Shown one piece after another: positions 36,144-44,403 of a stretch of DNA of 64,000 nt. This stretch comes from Shewanella profunda. Lineage in GTDB: Bacteria > Pseudomonadota > Gammaproteobacteria > Enterobacterales > Shewanellaceae. The notes under the pieces were generated by a model. That model did no database searches. It saw only the letters and a list, made by a program, of their open reading frames with translations, and was not told the DNA's origin. The stretch is taken from assembly GCF_023283765.1 (NCBI RefSeq), contig NZ_JAKILG010000007.1, positions 62,001-126,000 of the forward strand. The letters are read 5' to 3'. The position numbers and the translations under genes were made by a program. The number at the start of each line of letters is the position of its first letter. The stretch's first letter is position 1.

Positions 36144-36731
36144 TTACTTTACGTCAAGCCAACACTTGTTAAATACCAAACTAGTTCTATAAACAACATT
36201 GAGCTTGTGAACTACTTTAAACTCATGCATAGGTTGGGGATCTTCACCAACCATATAAGTCGCTCTTGTTTCATGGATTAACTTTCCGTCTACTTCTACA
36301 GCAGCCTCGTTATTAAACAGCACACCTTCAAAAAGCCCTTGGTAACCTGCCATGACATGGATTCCCACGTTTAACTCTTCTGAAGCCAACCCCTCCAATG
36401 GTATTTGTAAAACTGACTGGTCAATTATTTCAGAGCTACTTATGTTCTTTAAGGAGCTAATAATGTGGCTTTTGGCTTTAGCTAAATAGCCTTTACTGTC
36501 AGACATATTTTGCTTTACAAAGACAATCGCTTTTTCCGTAGAAACAATTACTCGAGTGTCACCTTGCTTATAATAAATGGCAGGTAGCGAAAACGAGTTC
36601 GTATGATGCAATACCATTTCGCCCTTTACTGGGTAACTGTCAACATCACATGGATCAGTATCAGCCTTCACAAAGGAAGAAAATAAAATTATTAAAGAAA
36701 CTAGAAGATTACGCATTTTCCGGAGAGCCAT
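36144..36731 (-). CDS. Exported hypothetical protein in a gene cassette
   Basis: I do not recognise the family. The 195-residue product (or 190 if ATG 36716 is used) has a signal peptide (NLLVSLIILFSSFVKA) and a mature region starting DTDPCDVDSYPV, with one cysteine near each end that could form a disulfide. The ATG lies directly on the recombination point of the preceding attC-like site (GTTAAATG), and another attC-like site follows the stop. It is thus a one-gene integron cassette. Its function is unknown. Confidence 0.65.
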   Translation of the reverse strand: MALRKMRNLLVSLIILFSSFVKADTDPCDVDSYPVKGEMVLHHTNSFSLPAIYYKQGDTRVIVSTEKAIVFVKQNMSDSKGYLAKAKSHIISSLKNISSSEIIDQSVLQIPLEGLASEELNVGIHVMAGYQGLFEGVLFNNEAAVEVDGKLIHETRATYMVGEDPQPMHEFKVVHKLNVVYRTSLVFNKCWLDVK

Positions 36732-36812
36732 TTAACGCCGAGCGTCCGGCGGCTTTGTAGTGAAGGGAAGCCGCTACGGAGAATACATCGCCGTGTCTAG
36801 CCTTGTGATAGG
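36730..36812 (-). repeat. attC-like integron recombination site 2
   Basis: On the plus strand it opens with ATTTAAC (RYYYAAC form) then GCCGAGCGTCCGGCG, which pairs imperfectly with CGCCGTGTCTAGCC at the far end. An inner perfect 7-bp pair GCGGCTT/AAGCCGC sits in the middle. It overlaps the 3' end of the gene at 36797 as attC sites often do. Confidence 0.65.
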
Positions 36813-37165
36813 GCTGATTTGCCATGGAACTTAACATAAAGCTCCTTTAGTTTTGATGGTACAAGTGGCCACCCAACATGCCTAGCTACATCAGTGGCAT
36901 TCCAAAACAAATGCTCAACATAATAGACATCAATGAATTCAAATTCTTTGGGGTTTGCATTTATTAGCTTTCTGTCCATGTAGTCCATGTACGTTTTTGC
37001 CAATTCGATTTGTCCAGACGAGATTGCCAAAGTTGTAGCATTTGCAAATGCTTCCATTTTAAATGTTGTCATATCATCTTCGTGTAAATCCATACGCACT
37101 TTCACTTCAGGAAATAGTGCACAGATTTCATCTAAAAATACTTCGATTACGTCACTATCGTTCAA
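36797..37165 (-). CDS. Hypothetical protein in a gene cassette
   Basis: I do not recognise this 122-residue acidic cytoplasmic protein. It has no membrane segment or cysteine cluster and appears mostly helical. The start is TTG at 37165 (MNDSDVIEVFLDEIC), with AGAGG upstream; the start is uncertain because no ATG is near. It lies between attC-like sites 2 and 3 on the minus strand, the single-gene layout of an integron cassette. Such cassette proteins often lack known homologues. Confidence 0.6.
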   Translation of the reverse strand: MNDSDVIEVFLDEICALFPEVKVRMDLHEDDMTTFKMEAFANATTLAISSGQIELAKTYMDYMDRKLINANPKEFEFIDVYYVEHLFWNATDVARHVGWPLVPSKLKELYVKFHGKSALSQG

Positions 37166-37183
37166 TGGATGAGCCTCTTTGCC

Positions 37184-37268
37184 CTATAACACTCGCAGCA
37201 CAGGCCGAAAGCCGAGCAGCGGTTAAGGTCCAAGCCACGAAGTGGCCGTTTGTGACTGCGCTTATTAG
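37184..37268 (-). repeat. attC-like integron recombination site 3
   Basis: On the minus strand the arm CTAATAAGCGCAGTCACAAA pairs with the far arm whose complement reads CTATAACACTCGCAGCACAG, an imperfect inverted repeat over about 85 bp. Inner hairpins GCCAC/GTGGC and GGCCGAAAGCC are present. It follows the stop of the lipoprotein gene at 37275. Confidence 0.65.
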
Positions 37269-37274
37269 CACAGA

Positions 37275-37589
37275 CTACTTGCATTTAATTTCTGCTTTTT
37301 TCCATGGGTGGTCGATAGACACCGTACCACCAACAAAAATACCGCCGTCTGTAGCGCCTGTATCATTGTTAACTGCTTCAAAACCAGCGGGGCAAAGTTC
37401 AGATGCACGTTTAGCCCAAAACTGTTCGACCGTCGTAGGTGATGTTGTGCCATTACCATAATATTCCACCAGGTAATGCCCATCCCCTAATTGGGAGTCT
37501 TTATAACCGCCTGACCAAGTATGAACCTGATATCCTGTTGCACAGGCCGTTAGTAATCCCAAACTCAAAACGACCAGAATTGATCTCAT
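37275..37589 (-). CDS. Small lipoprotein in a gene cassette
   Basis: The 104-residue product starts with a lipoprotein signal peptide; the lipobox LLTAC places the lipidated Cys at about residue 14. The mature part contains YLVEYYGNGTTSP, FWAKRASELCPAGFE and ends HPWKKAEIKCK. This resembles small cell-envelope lipoproteins common in gammaproteobacteria (CC0125/CC1285-like), an assignment I make only tentatively. GGAGAAG lies upstream of ATG 37589, and the longer in-frame start was rejected. attC-like sites flank it on both sides. Confidence 0.7.
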   Translation of the reverse strand: MRSILVVLSLGLLTACATGYQVHTWSGGYKDSQLGDGHYLVEYYGNGTTSPTTVEQFWAKRASELCPAGFEAVNNDTGATDGGIFVGGTVSIDHPWKKAEIKCK

Positions 37590-37612
37590 TTCTTCTCCGT
37601 AAGTAGCCAACC

Positions 37613-37673
37613 GTGCTAACGTCTTAGTATTTATGCGCTGCGCTGTTTGTAGGGCATGAATCGCTTGTTGACT
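37613..37673 (-). repeat. attC-like integron recombination site 4
   Basis: Shorter and less convincing than the others: GCTAACGTCTTAGTATTTATGCG pairs loosely with GGGCATGAATCGCTTGTTGAC, with an inner GCGCTGCGC. It sits just upstream of the lipoprotein gene where the preceding cassette's attC should be. Confidence 0.45.
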
Positions 37674-38394
37674 AAATATTAAATATGACCGCTGCCACAC
37701 CCATGTAAATGGGTATAAATGATGCTATAGGAATTTGCTTTTTTAGGGTAGCTGTTTTTTATACAGCTTGGTGGGTAATCACTTGATATCGTTTCAGCTT
37801 TACCATTCTTTTAGGCTCACTTCTGGCTGTGATTGACCTTGATTCACAGCATTCAGGCCCCATATGCAGGCTGACATACGTACTGGCTGACCTTGGCTGT
37901 TTATCATCACTAACCTCGGTGACCTTATCAGCCCAATAAACTGCAAGTGACCTTGCTGACATGACGGGCATGACCACGAACAATCCTCCTTAATCAAGGT
38001 TATAAATTTTCTATAAGAATCGACTATCAGACATACACAGGAATTAACCGAATTAAACACTATCATGGAGGCGACCGTTGGCGGCCATGGTCGCTTATTC
38101 ACATCTGGCCGACAGGGATATGGGGAGTGTCAGTATGATGTCTGGAACATCATTGACCCTGTGATCACGACATTCGATTCTTGTTATAAATCTAGCCATA
38201 TACAGCAGATGCCGCCGTCGAGCCCTCAAGGATACTTATTTTAAAGAAACAGATGGTGTGTCACTGGAATAACAGTGTGAATTTAATGTGAGTTTCACTT
38301 CAAATAAGGATGGGAGGCATAGTGAATTAATCAATTCTATGCTCGAGGTTATCAAGCAAAAATAGGTAGCAAGAACTTAATACTGTTATCACCC
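37674..38394. other. Gene-poor region, probably degenerate
   Basis: Between the cassette run and the arsG-like gene no convincing intact gene is seen. A minus-strand frame starting at GTG 37977, preceded by a strong AAGGAGG, reads 72 codons to 37759. An overlapping frame contains SCPSCQQGHLQFIGLI, a zinc-ribbon-like fragment that could be a transposase remnant. The rest holds nothing I can assign. Confidence 0.4.
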
Positions 38395-39099
38395 TTAACG
38401 CTGGCTCAGAAATGGAGCGAAAATATTAACCCAAGCGTAATAGCTGCCAATAATGATAAACACCACTCCGGTGATTTTTCTGGCCCAATGCTCGAACGCC
38501 AATATATGGTTATAGGCTTTCGCGACGCGATGGGCGCTAACACCTAATAGGATCGCAAAGACTAAAACCGGTAGCCCAGTGGCTAATCCATAAATCGCTG
38601 GCAGTGCAATACTCGATTGCGCTTCTAGCGCGAGCGGCAGTAACGATCCGAAAAAGAGCGCCGCGGAAGTGGGGCAAAATGATAGTGCAAATAAAATGCC
38701 CAGTAGCAAAGCCCCTAAATATCCCTGTGGATTAATTTTGGCCTTTAATTTCTCGATTAAGGCGCCATCACCGGGTAAGCGTAATGTCAGTAACTCCAGT
38801 AAAAACATCCCCACCAATATCAAGATAGGCCCAAGTAACAGATTCATGTATTTCTGTAGCAGTACGGATAAAGTCACCGTAGAGAGCAAACTCCCCACGA
38901 GTATGACGCCGAGCACCAAGTAACTGAGCATACGTCCAATCGTGTAGGCAAGCCCTGTACCAAACACCCGATACGGTGATTGTATCCCTTTGCTAATATA
39001 AGAAATTGCCGCCACATTGGTGGCGAGTGGACATGGGCTGATAGAGGTTAGAATGCCAAACCAAAAGGCGGACAGCAGCATAACTGCCCACTCATCCAT
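38395..39099 (-). CDS. arsG: ArsG-like efflux permease (CcdA/DsbD-type membrane protein)
   Basis: The product of about 234 residues is a polytopic inner-membrane protein of the cytochrome c biogenesis CcdA/TauE-like type with about 6-7 helices. The opening SISPCPLATNVAAISYI and later FCPTSAALFFGSL carry the conserved Cys-Pro residues. With an ArsF-like and ArsE-like protein upstream, it fits ArsG, an efflux permease for trivalent aminoaromatic arsenicals. ATG 39099 overlaps the arsF stop by 8 bp; a longer start at 39123 is less likely. Its function is inferred from operon identity. Confidence 0.82.
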   Translation of the reverse strand: MDEWAVMLLSAFWFGILTSISPCPLATNVAAISYISKGIQSPYRVFGTGLAYTIGRMLSYLVLGVILVGSLLSTVTLSVLLQKYMNLLLGPILILVGMFLLELLTLRLPGDGALIEKLKAKINPQGYLGALLLGILFALSFCPTSAALFFGSLLPLALEAQSSIALPAIYGLATGLPVLVFAILLGVSAHRVAKAYNHILAFEHWARKITGVVFIIIGSYYAWVNIFAPFLSQR

Positions 39100-39580
39100 G
39101 GGTTTGCCCCAATATAGCCTCAATCTCTTCGGTCAAATATTGTTGGAAAGCCACCTCATTATTAGCCAGCTCCCAAATTTTATCTAAACGGCGCCACTCG
39201 GTTTCAACCCCCTCCTTTGAGGTTGAAATGACTACCGATCTAAAAATGAGTTCATAATCCTCGATATAATGTTGGTTCTCAGCTAAGTCCACGTTGACCA
39301 GATTGAGTTGCATCTCACCATCGCGCACTTCTTTAAAAAAATTCTCCATCAAGGTTTTTTGAGTAAACTTTTCCATCCGCACGCAGGTTGTACAGCGCTG
39401 ATTACCATAAAAATAATAAACATTCAGCCCATCCTTTAGCTTAGGAGCCACTGTTGTAGCAACATCAAGATTCTCAGCCGCACTGGGTGCTGAAGCGCCG
39501 AATTGCTGATATCCCACCAGCGCAAATCCTAAACAAACAATACTGAGTAGCAGGTATTTGACGATTTTCTTAGCATTCAT
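39092..39580 (-). CDS. arsF: ArsF-like thioredoxin-fold protein
   Basis: The 162-residue protein has an N-terminal membrane anchor or signal (about 8-25, KYLLLSIVCLGFALVGY) and a thioredoxin-like domain with a CTTC redox motif in NQRCTTCVRM (about residues 62-71). NCBI-type annotations place this family as the ArsF subunit of a nitrophenyl-arsenical reductase. It sits 18 bp after the ArsE-like gene and overlaps arsG, so the three are co-translated. It likely acts on the periplasmic face, passing electrons with ArsE. Activity is inferred from the arsEFG context. Confidence 0.8.
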   Translation of the reverse strand: MNAKKIVKYLLLSIVCLGFALVGYQQFGASAPSAAENLDVATTVAPKLKDGLNVYYFYGNQRCTTCVRMEKFTQKTLMENFFKEVRDGEMQLNLVNVDLAENQHYIEDYELIFRSVVISTSKEGVETEWRRLDKIWELANNEVAFQQYLTEEIEAILGQTHG

Positions 39581-39598
39581 GCCGACTCCTAGATGTCA

Positions 39599-39841
39599 TT
39601 ACTCTGCATGTGCTTTAAGCAACGTCATGATCTCATCGACACTGGCGAGGCGACCCGTGAGTTTGACTTGCTCATCCACCACTAATGCGGGTGTAGACAT
39701 CACGTTATAATCCATAATTTTTTCAATATCAGTGACTTTAGTTAACTGATAATCAAGATTAAGTGCATCTGCCGCTGCTGTTGTTGCTTCTGCTAATTTT
39801 TGACACTTAGCACAACCTGTACCTAGAATTTTGATATTCAT
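39599..39841 (-). CDS. arsE: ArsE-like small thioredoxin-fold protein
   Basis: The 80-residue redox protein is of the TM0996/MTH895 type, with active-site GTGCAKC (about residues 7-13) and VMSTPALVVDE. It is a paralogue of the protein at 25687-25923. First of the arsE-arsF-arsG trio, it is read after a dedicated ArsR. AAGGAG precedes ATG 39841, which rejects a longer upstream in-frame start. Between it and arsR lies the palindrome CATTTGACCAAATG, possibly an internal operator. It probably shuttles electrons for organoarsenical reduction. Confidence 0.82.
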   Translation of the reverse strand: MNIKILGTGCAKCQKLAEATTAAADALNLDYQLTKVTDIEKIMDYNVMSTPALVVDEQVKLTGRLASVDEIMTLLKAHAE

Positions 39842-39875
39842 TATCGCTCCTTTGATCATTTGCTTGTCATTTTGC

Positions 39876-39889
39876 CATTTGACCAAATG
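39876..39889. promoter_or_regulatory. Possible operator between arsR and arsE
   Basis: CATTTGACCAAATG is an inverted repeat of two 6-bp arms with a 2-bp centre, located in the 60-bp gap upstream of arsE on the minus strand. It may be an ArsR binding site for an internal promoter. Confidence 0.4.
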
Positions 39890-39901
39890 ATAGGTGCCAA
39901 A

Positions 39902-40210
39902 TTAATCTATTAATGCGATCTGCTTCTGAATTTGGTGATTGAGCAGCGTATCAATGCAACTTAACGAATTGAGTAGGCAAGGGAGGGTTAGACGATAAAA
40001 AATCTGCTTACCACGCTTATCCATATCCACAATTCCTGCGTTACGCAGCACAGATAGATGCTTAGAAATAGTTGAAAAATCAACATCGACTGCTTCAACG
40101 AACTCACAAACACATTTTTCGCCATCCGCGAGTTGTTCGACAATCCATAAACGGGTTGGATGGCCCAGAGCCTTGAAAATATTCGCCTTTACTTTGATTC
40201 GTTCTTTCAT
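39902..40210 (-). CDS. arsR: ArsR-family repressor of the arsEFG-like operon
   Basis: The 102-residue winged-helix protein has the classical As(III) site KCVCEF (about residues 30-35) and a helix-turn-helix (DFSTISKHLSVLRNAGI). It is the third distinct ArsR-type regulator in the window and the second with a CVC site. GGGGA precedes ATG 40210. It heads the arsR-arsE-arsF-arsG unit on the minus strand. A TAGACT/AGTCTA inverted repeat (40242-40261) upstream may be its operator. Confidence 0.9.
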   Translation of the reverse strand: MKERIKVKANIFKALGHPTRLWIVEQLADGEKCVCEFVEAVDVDFSTISKHLSVLRNAGIVDMDKRGKQIFYRLTLPCLLNSLSCIDTLLNHQIQKQIALID

Positions 40211-40514
40211 ATTCCCCAACTTAGTGTAAGAAACCCACCAATAGACTATTGACTGAGTCTATCCTTGCCCGAATGTAAAATCCAAGCCTGCAATCTCAAA
40301 CTATCAATATGCCCAAAATAACTTAGCGTTGCCCTCACACTGACGATTAATTAAAAAATAATTGCAAAAAAAGGTAAAATGCAAATAATGTTGCATATTA
40401 GGTTACATGTGGCATTCAATCGTTGAAAATCTGAAGCAGAGCGCCAGAGTATAGAAGTGAAACGGATAGATAGCGCAGGTTAACATTTAACTATTCAAAT
40501 AAGGTTGTAAGCTC
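40211..40514. promoter_or_regulatory. Divergent control region between arsR and cyuA
   Basis: It contains an inverted repeat TAGACT-8 bp-AGTCTA (40242-40261) close to the arsR start, a likely operator, and an AT-rich section toward the cysteine desulfidase gene. No RNA gene was seen. Confidence 0.4.
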
Positions 40515-41789
40515 ATGAACCCCCTATGGCAGCAGTATATTCAGATCCTTAACCAAGTTGTAAAACCAGCGCTAGGTTGTACAGAGCCCATTGCTGCCGC
40601 CTATGCCTCGGCAGTTGCTCGCGCTTTACTGGGTATCAAACCTGAGACTATCTCAGTGCAGGTATCTGATAATTTATATAAAAACTCTATGGGCGTGTAT
40701 GTTCCTGGCACAGGTAAAATTGGCCTTGCAATAGCCGCTGCCGCCGGTGCTATTGCCGGTAATGCCGAAGCAGGCTTAGAAGTACTTGCCACCATTAGCC
40801 CTGCACAAGTCGCGCAAGCGCAAGATCTTATTGATGCGGGCAAAGTGAAAGTTGAACGAACTGAAACCGAAGAGTTTATCTATTGCTGCGTCACCTTAAA
40901 AGCGGGTGAGCAAGAAGCCTTAGTTAAAATTTGTGGTGGGCACACCTTAATAGCCGAAAAACGCCTCAATGGTGAGCTGGTTTTTACTGCGGATAGCACC
41001 CAAACCACAGCTACTGGCTCTATCTGCGATGGAATCGATATCAGTATTAAATCGATTTATCAATTCGCTCAAGAAGTCCCCTTCGATCAGATCAAATTCA
41101 TCCTTAAAGCTTCCGAATTAAATGGCAAGTTATCCGATGAAGGCATGGCAAAGCCCTATGGACTCGAAGTTGGCCGCACCATGAAAAGTGGCATTGCGGC
41201 AGGGATAATAGGCGAAGATTTACTGAATAAAATTGTGATGTTAACTGCTGCGGCCTCCGATGCGCGCATGGGTGGTGCAAACCTCCCCGCAATGAGTAAT
41301 CTTGGCAGTGGCAACCAAGGGATTGCCGCGACCATTCCCGTGGTATTAACCGCGCAATGCTATAACGTCACCGAGGAGAAACTCGCCCGCGCCTTAATTA
41401 TGAGTCACCTAGGGGCGATTTATATCAAGTCACACTACCCGCCACTTTCTGCATTTTGTGGTAACACAGTGACCAGTGCAGCAGCCTCGATGGCAATGGT
41501 ATATATTGCTGGCGGCTCATTCGAGCAATCCTGTTTCGCGATCCAAAACGTCATTAGCGATAGCTCTGGTATGGTGTGTGATGGCGCTAAAGCCTCCTGT
41601 TCAATGAAGGTCAGCACTTCATCGAGTGCGGCGGTGCGCTCATTTTTAATGGCATTAAATAGCCAGAATGTTTCAGGCCAAGGCATCATCGCAACCGATG
41701 TGGAAAAAACCATTAAAAACATTGGCAAAATGATCCTTAATGGCATGTCATCCACCGATGTCACCATTATCGACATTATGTCAACATAA
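40515..41789 (+). CDS. cyuA: L-cysteine desulfidase family protein (CyuA/YhaM)
   Basis: The 424-residue enzyme of the UPF0597/L-serine dehydratase alpha-like family degrades L-cysteine to pyruvate, sulfide and ammonia. It has the opening [19 protein letters not shown] with a cluster-ligand cysteine and further conserved Cys in [11 protein letters not shown] near the C-terminus, consistent with an oxygen-sensitive [4Fe-4S] cluster. A regulator of the YheO type follows 47 bp later on the same strand, a usual partner. No transporter gene (cyuP) is nearby. Confidence 0.92.
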   Translation: MNPLWQQYIQILNQVVKPALGCTEPIAAAYASAVARALLGIKPETISVQVSDNLYKNSMGVYVPGTGKIGLAIAAAAGAIAGNAEAGLEVLATISPAQVAQAQDLIDAGKVKVERTETEEFIYCCVTLKAGEQEALVKICGGHTLIAEKRLNGELVFTADSTQTTATGSICDGIDISIKSIYQFAQEVPFDQIKFILKASELNGKLSDEGMAKPYGLEVGRTMKSGIAAGIIGEDLLNKIVMLTAAASDARMGGANLPAMSNLGSGNQGIAATIPVVLTAQCYNVTEEKLARALIMSHLGAIYIKSHYPPLSAFCGNTVTSAAASMAMVYIAGGSFEQSCFAIQNVISDSSGMVCDGAKASCSMKVSTSSSAAVRSFLMALNSQNVSGQGIIATDVEKTIKNIGKMILNGMSSTDVTIIDIMST

Positions 41790-41836
41790 TAGTTTTAACC
41801 TAATGATTTTGAATAAATTAATGATAAAAGGTTGAA

Positions 41837-42520
41837 ATGGTGAAGCTGATAGATTTAACCCAAAATGATTGGGACATGCTCAAATCCATCGAGAATATTG
41901 TTGATGGGATTGCCGCCATGTATGGTCAACATACTGAAGTGGTGCTGCACAGTTTGGATGCAAAACACCCGTCTGTAGTCAAAATTGCCAACGGCCATAT
42001 TACTGGACGTGAAGTAGGTGCCCCCATTACCAATCTTGCTTTGCTTAAACTTAAAGCGGGTCAGGATATTTCCGATGCTTACCTAACAAAATGTGCCAAT
42101 GGTAAGACGCTCAGATCCATCACCACGGTTATCCGTAACAGTAAAAATCAGCCAATAGGGCTTTTATGCATCAATACCGATATGGATGCCCCGCTGCAAT
42201 CGGTACTACGCACTATGATGCCAGAACACTTGTTTAACCATGAACTCACCAGTTCACCCGAGGTATTTGCCCGTAATATTGATGAAGCACTCCATAGCAC
42301 TATCGATAGTATTAACCATGAAGTACGTTCTAACCCTACCGTATCAACCTCACAAAAAAGTCGCGAAATTGTCAATCAACTCCATGAATTAGGGATTTTC
42401 GAGCTTAAGGACAGCGCCCAAGTCGCGGCCACTCGATTGGGTATTTCGGTGCATTCGATTTATCGCTATCTGCGGGAAATCAAAGCCAATCAAGCGGAAA
42501 GCGAGAAAAGCCTCGCTTAA
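41837..42520 (+). CDS. YheO-like transcriptional regulator
   Basis: The 227-residue protein has a PAS-like YheO domain (about 15-125, with MYGQHTEVVLHSL and GLLCINTDMD) and a C-terminal helix-turn-helix (about 165-215, AATRLGISVHSIYRYLREIK). Regulators of this type often sit beside amino-acid catabolic genes; here the partner is cysteine desulfidase, so cysteine or sulfide-responsive control is likely. It probably shares the cyuA transcript. The ligand is unknown. Confidence 0.9.
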   Translation: MVKLIDLTQNDWDMLKSIENIVDGIAAMYGQHTEVVLHSLDAKHPSVVKIANGHITGREVGAPITNLALLKLKAGQDISDAYLTKCANGKTLRSITTVIRNSKNQPIGLLCINTDMDAPLQSVLRTMMPEHLFNHELTSSPEVFARNIDEALHSTIDSINHEVRSNPTVSTSQKSREIVNQLHELGIFELKDSAQVAATRLGISVHSIYRYLREIKANQAESEKSLA

Positions 42521-42573
42521 CTAGAAAGGGCTAAAGTGTAAATAACCTTAGCCCTTTAGTTTTATTGTGCTTG

Positions 42574-44175
42574 TTATTGGGTAGCTTGCTCGCTAAAGCC
42601 CATCATATTCCATGCCTGAACTGTGCCATCGGCCATTAAAGCAATGGCATCAAGCAAATTACTGCGAATGTCGCGCATTTGGCTCAAATCAACGGCTTGC
42701 TTATCTAGCGTCACCGCAGAATCGTCCCCCATCCATACTGCAATCGAGCCATCTTGGTGTTTAACCGTAAAGCCTAAACCCGTGGGAAAAATATCCGTTG
42801 CTTGGGTAATGTCAGTTTTGGGCCCAGAGTGACCATCAACCACAGTGCCATCCTGCTTTAAAAAGGCAAATTCCCGTTCGTAGGTCACCACTTTGCTCAC
42901 CTGAGTGACCTCTTGATAACGTGGCTGCTTTTCTACCAATTCCCATCCTTCCCAAGCGATAGCCGTATTATCCCCACGTAGCGCGACAAATCCCTTATCA
43001 AAGGGATAAACCTGATGCACGCTTTGCAACTTATCCTTAAGAACTGACGTATCAGCACCATGGAATTTACTACCCCAAACGATAAGTTGTCGACTGATGG
43101 TTAAGGCGGCAAACGCGTCATGATTTGCAAAAATATCAATCACTTTATTGGCGCGATTTGGGTGAGATAAGCGAGCAGGAAATGGAACATGATATTCTGT
43201 TAAATCCCCCTCCCCCCATGTATAAACACTGCCATCCGCCAACAGCGCCGCAAAGCCATTATCAGTATTAACCACTTTTACGGCTGGCATTAATTGGCTA
43301 AGCTTTGCCACTTGCTCACGGCCTTTTTGATCCGCTCTTACCCTACCCCATGAGACCAACCTGCCCGTCGCTGTCATCGCGGTAAAAGCATTATTGTTAG
43401 CATAGAGTAGTTTCACATTGTTAAGCTCTGAGGCCACTTGGCGACTATCGCCACCATAATCAGCCTGCCCCCATGTCACTACTGTCCCATCCCGTTTTAA
43501 GGCGGCAAAAGCACGATAGTTAACAGATACAGACACGACATTCGTCATCGCTGGCGCGGCGTGTTTACCAGAGCTTAGCTCGGCAGTAGCTGCATCTTCA
43601 AAAGACCAACTTACGACACTTCCATCTTGCTTAATGGCTGCATAAAGCCCCTTAGCCATAACAAAATCGCGCACATCATTCAGTACAGGTCTCACTCCTC
43701 GAGTCCAAGGCATAAATTCATCCCCCATTCCCCAAGGGATAAGTTTGTCGTCATGGGTTAATGCTGCAAAGCCGCAGGTATCCTCAGCCGCATACAACCG
43801 TTTTACATTAACCAGAGGCTCTTGGGCGTTATTGATATCACCACCACAGTCAGGATCGCCCCATGCCACCACAGTGCCATCTTGCTTGAGCGCCGCAAAT
43901 GCACTGAGATTACTGTAGATTTGACTCACTTGGGCTAACTTGGCGGGCATCCGGATTTTGGTCGAATCGTCAGCCACCTGAAGATTATTCGGAGTAGCAG
44001 TGAAAAAATTATTCGCGGCGGATGGTGGTCTGTGAGCCAAGATCGTGTCGGAAATTTGCTGCTTTAATTCGGGCGATATCTCAGCATTTTGCTTATCGAT
44101 GAGTAAGTTAACCACATGACCTAAGGCAAAAATTGCCAACGCCACACCAACCCACGAGACCTGTTTTTTTTCCAC
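42574..44175 (-). CDS. Membrane-anchored RCC1-like beta-propeller protein
   Basis: The product of about 533 residues has an N-terminal transmembrane anchor (about 8-27, VGVALAIFALGHVVNLLI) and a long repeat region. Units of about 45-50 residues contain FAALKQDGTVVAWG-type signatures, and at least eight can be counted. RCC1 repeats form seven-bladed propellers used as binding platforms; bacterial members are poorly characterised. The start is uncertain: GTG 44175 with AAGGAT upstream is preferred, and another GTG exists at 44208. It stands alone between the cyuA region and a DUF368 gene. Confidence 0.8.
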   Translation of the reverse strand: MEKKQVSWVGVALAIFALGHVVNLLIDKQNAEISPELKQQISDTILAHRPPSAANNFFTATPNNLQVADDSTKIRMPAKLAQVSQIYSNLSAFAALKQDGTVVAWGDPDCGGDINNAQEPLVNVKRLYAAEDTCGFAALTHDDKLIPWGMGDEFMPWTRGVRPVLNDVRDFVMAKGLYAAIKQDGSVVSWSFEDAATAELSSGKHAAPAMTNVVSVSVNYRAFAALKRDGTVVTWGQADYGGDSRQVASELNNVKLLYANNNAFTAMTATGRLVSWGRVRADQKGREQVAKLSQLMPAVKVVNTDNGFAALLADGSVYTWGEGDLTEYHVPFPARLSHPNRANKVIDIFANHDAFAALTISRQLIVWGSKFHGADTSVLKDKLQSVHQVYPFDKGFVALRGDNTAIAWEGWELVEKQPRYQEVTQVSKVVTYEREFAFLKQDGTVVDGHSGPKTDITQATDIFPTGLGFTVKHQDGSIAVWMGDDSAVTLDKQAVDLSQMRDIRSNLLDAIALMADGTVQAWNMMGFSEQATQ

Positions 44176-44346
44176 AAGTATATCCTTATCGTAACTGCAA
44201 ACTCTCACTGAGTTTAAACTGGAACATAACGTCGACTGAGTACGCTAAATATGAACTGCGGATTGTAACTAAAACAGGTCTAAAATAACATTGCCCTAAA
44301 GTCGAGATCTGACCAGATTCAAGTAAGATGGGCATATGCACAAAAA

Positions 44347-44377
44347 AATAAAAGCAGCGTATCTCGCTGCTTTTATT
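44347..44377. terminator. Bidirectional-type terminator hairpin
   Basis: AATAAAAGCAGCG and CGCTGCTTTTATT form a perfect 13-bp stem with loop TATCT. It lies just after the DUF368 gene stop on the minus strand, with A-rich and T-rich sides suiting termination. Confidence 0.85.
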
Positions 44378-44403
44378 GAATATGATGTTGAGGTAACAAA
44401 GGG

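Noticed and set aside
37759..37977. 72-codon minus frame with an excellent AAGGAGG ribosome site
   Set aside because: An overlapping frame looks more protein-like and neither can be assigned; probably part of a decayed element, so not called as a gene.
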